Assembly: GCA_015521765.1 (NCBI GenBank)
Contig: WANO01000059.1
Span: 1 to 43,750 of the forward strand
DNA length: 43,750 bases
Origin: Desulfurococcales archaeon
GTDB taxonomy: Archaea; Thermoproteota; Thermoprotei_A; Sulfolobales; AG1
Reading direction: 5' to 3'
The notes under the pieces are model-generated. The model did not search any database, was not told the DNA's origin, and worked only from the letters and a program-made list of their open reading frames with translations. The number at the start of each line of letters is the position of its first letter. Positions within the stretch are counted from its first letter, which is position 1. Below, one piece after another: positions 39,565-43,750 of this stretch. A program made the translations under genes and the position numbers.

Positions 39565-39801
39565 TTGCGTGAGAGCGCTAAATGGGTTATATACCTGGTA
39601 TTCTCTATCGTTCTCGGAGTTTTCGCGGTCTTCTTTCTATCGACCTCCCTCAGCTATATGGAGAGAGCCATGATAGGCTCCTCGCTACTGTCGGCCCTAA
39701 TAGGCTTCACGCTCCTTTCGAGCTCTCTATACGCTTTAAGGATATCTGCATATGTCTATAGCTTGATCAAAGGTTCCGAGAATGAGGCTAGAAAGAGTTA
39801 G
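39565..39801 (+). CDS. Small membrane protein (about 2 TM)
   Basis: 'WVIYLVFSIVLGVFAVFFLSTSLS' and 'SSLLSALIGFTLLSSSLYAL'; overlaps the next gene. Confidence 0.6.
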   Translation: MRESAKWVIYLVFSIVLGVFAVFFLSTSLSYMERAMIGSSLLSALIGFTLLSSSLYALRISAYVYSLIKGSENEARKS

Positions 39802-41191
39802 GCAGTATTCTACGGTATCTGGGATAGTTCTGGGGGTTATGGTCCTTATAGCTATCGTATCCCTTCTAGAGGAGGGACCTCCGAGAATACTTCTATATAT
39901 CGGGCCATCACCCCTCAACACCGGGCCTATAGGGACGAGCGCCCTATACTACATGATGAAGCAGTACTACCTCAACACACATATAGTTCTCGACTGGTCC
40001 ATGGCCAGGGGCTTCGTTGGCGATCTGTGTAGGCGGGTAATGATTATAGTTGTGTCCCCCGAGGTCCCCTACTCCGATAAGGATATAGAGAATATAAACG
40101 AGATCGTTTCCCGATGCGGGGAGGCTGGTTTCCTTGTAGCCGATGAGAGTGTTGTGTCTAATAGGCTTCTAAGCTCTCTGGGCTCCACTATAAGGATAAC
40201 TGGATCAATAATTCTAAGTATAGATAGAAGCTTCTACCCGTCCGCAGAGATCAACACACCCTGGGGGTGGAGCGGCGAGATCCTCCTGGACATCCCATCA
40301 AAACTGATTATAGGTAATTCATCGCTTCAGGGATCTGTTGAGTCGGGGCTCCTGATTACTGGGAACAACTTTATACTTGAGTCAGATATAGCTGTGTCTG
40401 CGTTTGAGAGGATCGATCACCTCTACTTCTACGTTATTGGTGACGGATCGATATTTCTTAACCAGGTTATAGATAGCGATCGTGGAGCCGCATATAGGGA
40501 TCTGTTATTCAATATAGTTGACGGTCTGTGTGGGAGCGATCCGGAGTGCATTATTCTTATAGACGGCTCGAAATACCGTGGTCTCGACCCTTTAAAGATT
40601 CTTGAGGAGCCATCAAGCGATCCGCTAATAGCCTTCCTAACGCAAACACCCGAGTTCCTGTCTAGCGTTATAGCTAAAACGATCCATCCAGGATCATGGC
40701 TCCCTCAATTCATAAATATACTTGACTATAGGCTTCGAATACTTCTCGAGGAGCAGCCCATGTTCAAGGGTATCGCGGCCGGCATATTAACCTACCTCAT
40801 ACTCTCTATACTTTATTCGAGGGAGAGCTCAAGGGTTTTTGATAGACCTATAAGGGAGGGTGGATCTGGATCGCTGTCCACGTTCAGGGATCTAGAGATC
40901 TTTCTGGATAGAAGGCTAAGCTATACTGCAGAGGACTATAGATCTTTCTTCATCAAGCTAAACCGCTTTATCGAAGATCTCTTCGGGATAAACCTATACG
41001 ATCCCAGATTCACAGAGCAGGCGGCTGCGGCAGGCATCCCATACAGGAAAGCCGATAGGTTTAGAAAGCGAGCTGTGAAGTATATGGATATAGCTGAGGG
41101 CCGAGTAAGGATCCCGAGGATAGTTAGGTGGGGTAGGGCCATTGCCTCAGTATACAGGGACCTTCAAGACCTTCTTAAGGAGCTTAAATAG
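39782..41191 (+). CDS. DUF4350-like membrane protein
   Basis: 'ILLYIGPSPLNTGPIGTSALYYMMKQYYLNTHIVLDW...IVVSPEVPYSDKDIENINEIVSRCGEAGFLVADESVVSNRLLSSLG', C-terminal TM plus cytosolic tail; located before DUF58. Confidence 0.65.
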   Translation: MRLERVRQYSTVSGIVLGVMVLIAIVSLLEEGPPRILLYIGPSPLNTGPIGTSALYYMMKQYYLNTHIVLDWSMARGFVGDLCRRVMIIVVSPEVPYSDKDIENINEIVSRCGEAGFLVADESVVSNRLLSSLGSTIRITGSIILSIDRSFYPSAEINTPWGWSGEILLDIPSKLIIGNSSLQGSVESGLLITGNNFILESDIAVSAFERIDHLYFYVIGDGSIFLNQVIDSDRGAAYRDLLFNIVDGLCGSDPECIILIDGSKYRGLDPLKILEEPSSDPLIAFLTQTPEFLSSVIAKTIHPGSWLPQFINILDYRLRILLEEQPMFKGIAAGILTYLILSILYSRESSRVFDRPIREGGSGSLSTFRDLEIFLDRRLSYTAEDYRSFFIKLNRFIEDLFGINLYDPRFTEQAAAAGIPYRKADRFRKRAVKYMDIAEGRVRIPRIVRWGRAIASVYRDLQDLLKELK

Positions 41192-41214
41192 CTATAGGTG
41201 CCGCGTGATCGCTG

Positions 41215-42552
41215 ATGGAGGATATCCATATACAGCTTAAATCGATCAATGCAACCGGCAGACTGCTAGCGATACTCATGCTAGGAAGTATTTTGGTAGC
41301 GTTCGATATATTCTTCAACACGAACACGCTGGCTATAGGCATACTTCTGCTCACGCTAATAGTTATAGCTAGAGGGTACGTGTATCTCAGTCTGGCGCTC
41401 CTCAGTAAGCTCAGCGTCTCGTATAGATGGGAGGGTGATATAGAGGGTAACAGGATACATGTTGTATACAGTGTATGCAATAACCACTTTCTCCCCCTCC
41501 TCCTAAGTGAGGTATCTATAGAAGGCTACTCAAAGCTTAAGATAGTTGAGGGTGTGGACAGCGCAATAGTATCTATACCATCTAAATCATGCATCCACCT
41601 CAGGGTGGCTTTTGAGGCGAGGACTGGAAGGCACAGGATTGGGCCTTTGATGATTGTTGTTAGGGACCCTCTAGGGATGTTCAGATCCTCTGAAATGGCT
41701 CTAGGAGGAGAGTTCGAGGTATCGATCTATCCCAGCCAAAGCATGTTCGAGGTTAGAAGGATATATAGTATAGCTAGGTACTTTGGAGCTACACGAACAA
41801 GAACACCCGGCTACGGGGTGGAATTCTACTCAGTGAGAGACTATAGGGAGGGGGATGAGTTCAGGAAAATCGTGTGGAGAACAATAGCCCTGCACGGGGT
41901 CCCCTCAGTTAAGGAGTTTGAGCTGGAGTCATCTATGAACGTGATGTTCATTATCGTCTCATCGAGATCCATGTTTAGGGGACCCTACCGGGGGTCCCCG
42001 TACGAGCATATAGCCAGGGCTATAGCTACAGTCTCAAGGTTTCTGGCTTTCAGGGGGGATTATCTGTCTCTAATAATGATCGATTCCCAAAACGGCATCA
42101 GATCAACACCGGGATTCATGAGGGGCTACAGGACATATAGAAATATAGTTAATCTTATCTCCTCAGTAAACTATGGCTCCCATACCTCAGAGGACATCGA
42201 TGTCGTTGGAGAATTCACCAAGAAGATAGTGCCTAAGCTCCCCAGAGACAGGTTCCTCGCCTTTATATTTACTGGGTTCGACGGCCCCCTAAAGCTCATA
42301 TCGGATCTAGACAAGATGCTTAAGCTAAAAAACGCCTTGGTGTGGCTATATGTAACCTACCCGAAGCCGATCCCATCCACAGACCTAACCAATACCGAGC
42401 TGGAGCTGTATAGGGCTGGAAACAAGCTGTTTAGAGAGAGGATCGGGGGCTTCATAGATCAGGCAAGGAAAGCTGGTATAGCGGCAAAATTCATCGATCC
42501 GCTACTCATATCGAGCGAGATATCCAAAATCATCGAGAGATACAGATATTAG
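41215..42552 (+). CDS. DUF58 domain protein
   Basis: 'TGRHRIGPLMIVVRDPLGMF', 'YSVRDYREGDEFRKIVWRTIALHGVPSVKEFE' DUF58 signature; two N-terminal TM segments. Confidence 0.88.
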   Translation: MEDIHIQLKSINATGRLLAILMLGSILVAFDIFFNTNTLAIGILLLTLIVIARGYVYLSLALLSKLSVSYRWEGDIEGNRIHVVYSVCNNHFLPLLLSEVSIEGYSKLKIVEGVDSAIVSIPSKSCIHLRVAFEARTGRHRIGPLMIVVRDPLGMFRSSEMALGGEFEVSIYPSQSMFEVRRIYSIARYFGATRTRTPGYGVEFYSVRDYREGDEFRKIVWRTIALHGVPSVKEFELESSMNVMFIIVSSRSMFRGPYRGSPYEHIARAIATVSRFLAFRGDYLSLIMIDSQNGIRSTPGFMRGYRTYRNIVNLISSVNYGSHTSEDIDVVGEFTKKIVPKLPRDRFLAFIFTGFDGPLKLISDLDKMLKLKNALVWLYVTYPKPIPSTDLTNTELELYRAGNKLFRERIGGFIDQARKAGIAAKFIDPLLISSEISKIIERYRY

Positions 42553-42556
42553 AGCA

Positions 42557-43015
42557 TCAGCTCTTTAAATCTCTCTTCTCCCCAATAAGCTCTCTAGTCG
42601 AATATATAGTTACCTCACCACCTAGAATTTTAAGAAGCACATCTTTTTTCTCAACAATTCTCTTCCTAAGCTTCCAATCGCCTGTCACGAGCTCAGCATC
42701 TAGCTCATGGGAAACAGTAATGTATGATGCATCATAGAATGTGAGCCTAAGTTCATGGGCTAGCCTCAGCGTTAAAGCAACGTTACGGGGATACGCTATA
42801 TTCAGTATCCTGAATACACGCTCCATACTATTCATCAGTGATTGAGCCTCACTTATAGATAGCTTATTCATCAATGTAGTCTCCTTCCAAAGAGCGTTGC
42901 CAACTTCATACAGTGTGAGCGTTAGGATATAGCTACCTTTAAGATACTGGTAGGATTCTGTGCCCAGAAGCCTTATTACGTTCAGCAGTGCTGATGCATC
43001 GAAAACGCGATTCAT
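42557..43015 (-). CDS. vapC: VapC-type PIN-domain toxin
   Basis: 'VFDASALLNV', 'LTLYEVGNALWKE', 'LTFYDASYITVSHELDAELVTGDWKL': conserved acidic PIN residues present. Confidence 0.92.
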   Translation of the reverse strand: MNRVFDASALLNVIRLLGTESYQYLKGSYILTLTLYEVGNALWKETTLMNKLSISEAQSLMNSMERVFRILNIAYPRNVALTLRLAHELRLTFYDASYITVSHELDAELVTGDWKLRKRIVEKKDVLLKILGGEVTIYSTRELIGEKRDLKS

Positions 43016-43240
43016 CTCTCTTCACGGCTGCTTCTTACGGCGCTAACTATCTCGTTCCGGTGGGATCTTCGCTAGTGTCATCTGCACCTTTCTTAGTGCA
43101 TCCATGATTTCCTCTTCCTCTCTCTTTTTAACCTCATCTTCTAAAGCCCTCCTAATAACATCGCTAATAACTATGCCATACCTCTTAAGCTTATCATAAA
43201 GGTCTCTCCTTATCCTAGCTGAAACAGTAACATACTCCAA
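43012..43240 (-). pseudogene. vapB: VapB-type antitoxin with apparent single-nucleotide frameshift in the C-terminal tail
   Basis: ORF 43043..43240 ends '...AKIPPERDS*'; in the +1 frame the sequence continues 'NEIVSAVRSSREER*' overlapping the vapC ATG (ATGA). Removing one nt (plus-strand G about 43054) gives KIPPEEIVSAVRSSREER*. Confidence 0.75.
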
Positions 43241-43387
43241 TAGACCACACCCTACATAATATAATCATCATAATATAAATTCATAATACAGATAATGTAA
43301 TACACATCGCCACACTCTATTCAACGGAAAAATGAAAGCTTCTAATAGACAGCTCTGAATGCCTCTAATGCACACATACGTTAATAG

Positions 43388-43633
43388 TTAGGACTTCAGG
43401 ACTATGAGTAGTATTGTGGCTATTATTCCTGCGAATGTGGATATGGACGCTAGAGCTATGTAGTTTATTGTTCTCCTCAGTTCATCAATCTTGGTGTCTA
43501 TATATGCTCTAAGCCCCCTAATCTCCTCCCTGAGGTCGGCTATACCCCTCTCTATAGACTCCAGCCTCCTGTCTATCTGCTCGTAAGCCCCCTCAAGCCT
43601 CGCTAGACACTCCTTGATGCCCGGCTTAGCCAA
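43388..43633 (-). CDS. Small coiled-coil protein with C-terminal TM
   Basis: Heptad-like 'LEGAYEQIDRRLESIERGIADLREEIRGLRAYIDTKIDELRRTI' followed by TM 'IALASISTFAGIIATILLIVL'. Confidence 0.65.
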   Translation of the reverse strand: MAKPGIKECLARLEGAYEQIDRRLESIERGIADLREEIRGLRAYIDTKIDELRRTINYIALASISTFAGIIATILLIVLKS

Positions 43634-43750
43634 CTATACAGAGCCCAAGAACACCTAAAACACAAAACATATAAATCAAATATATCGCTCCTATGGATTA
43701 ATGATGGTGATGTTTTTGGGTTCTAGATATAGATTCCAGAATAGATGCGG

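Noticed and set aside
1-43750. CRISPR arrays, transposases, integrases, rRNA genes
   Set aside because: No regularly spaced direct repeats, IS-type ORFs or rRNA-like stretches were seen on reading both strands.
1-43750. Very frequent AGATCT/CTATAG-like words
   Set aside because: Explained by codon choice (AGA, TCT, ATA, GCT/AGC) and AT-rich promoters; no ordered array or spacing.

Overview
This 43.75-kb window looks like a hyperthermophilic crenarchaeon (TACK) chromosome. The evidence is the presence of cdvA-cdvB-cdvC (ESCRT division), archaeal CoA genes (PoK/PPS), GAPN, TrpB2, an intron-containing tRNA-Arg(UCU), TATA-box-like leaders and tightly packed overlapping ORFs. It is mostly housekeeping: MoeA/MobA; ThpR-CCA; a CoA cluster (panE-panB-PoK-PPS); GAPN plus an Lrp regulator; TenA; a tandem pair of R15P-isomerase/eIF2B-alpha-like proteins; SOD; a complete trp operon (A-B2-D-F-E-G-C); cdvABC; a DRG-type GTPase; QueD-like; DUF47+PiT-like; a membrane cluster of DUF4129/DUF4350/DUF58 type without an adjacent MoxR; and VapBC. 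The most notable observations are: (1) an in-frame TGA exactly where a conserved Trp (GHW) is expected in a BtuF-like cobalamin-binding protein; (2) a vapB antitoxin whose conserved toxin-neutralising tail sits in the +1 frame, restorable by removing one nucleotide, next to an apparently intact vapC; (3) two genes (a SAM methyltransferase and a conserved small protein) whose reading frames extend well upstream of any ATG/GTG/TTG, suggesting near-cognate initiation, frameshift or sequence error; (4) a membrane-anchored protein with a clan CD (caspase/CHAT-like) His-Gly...Ala-Ser-Cys signature; (5) a tandem R15P isomerase pair in which the second copy lacks the catalytic Cys and Asp. Family assignments are from reading the protein sequences by eye; no searches were run.
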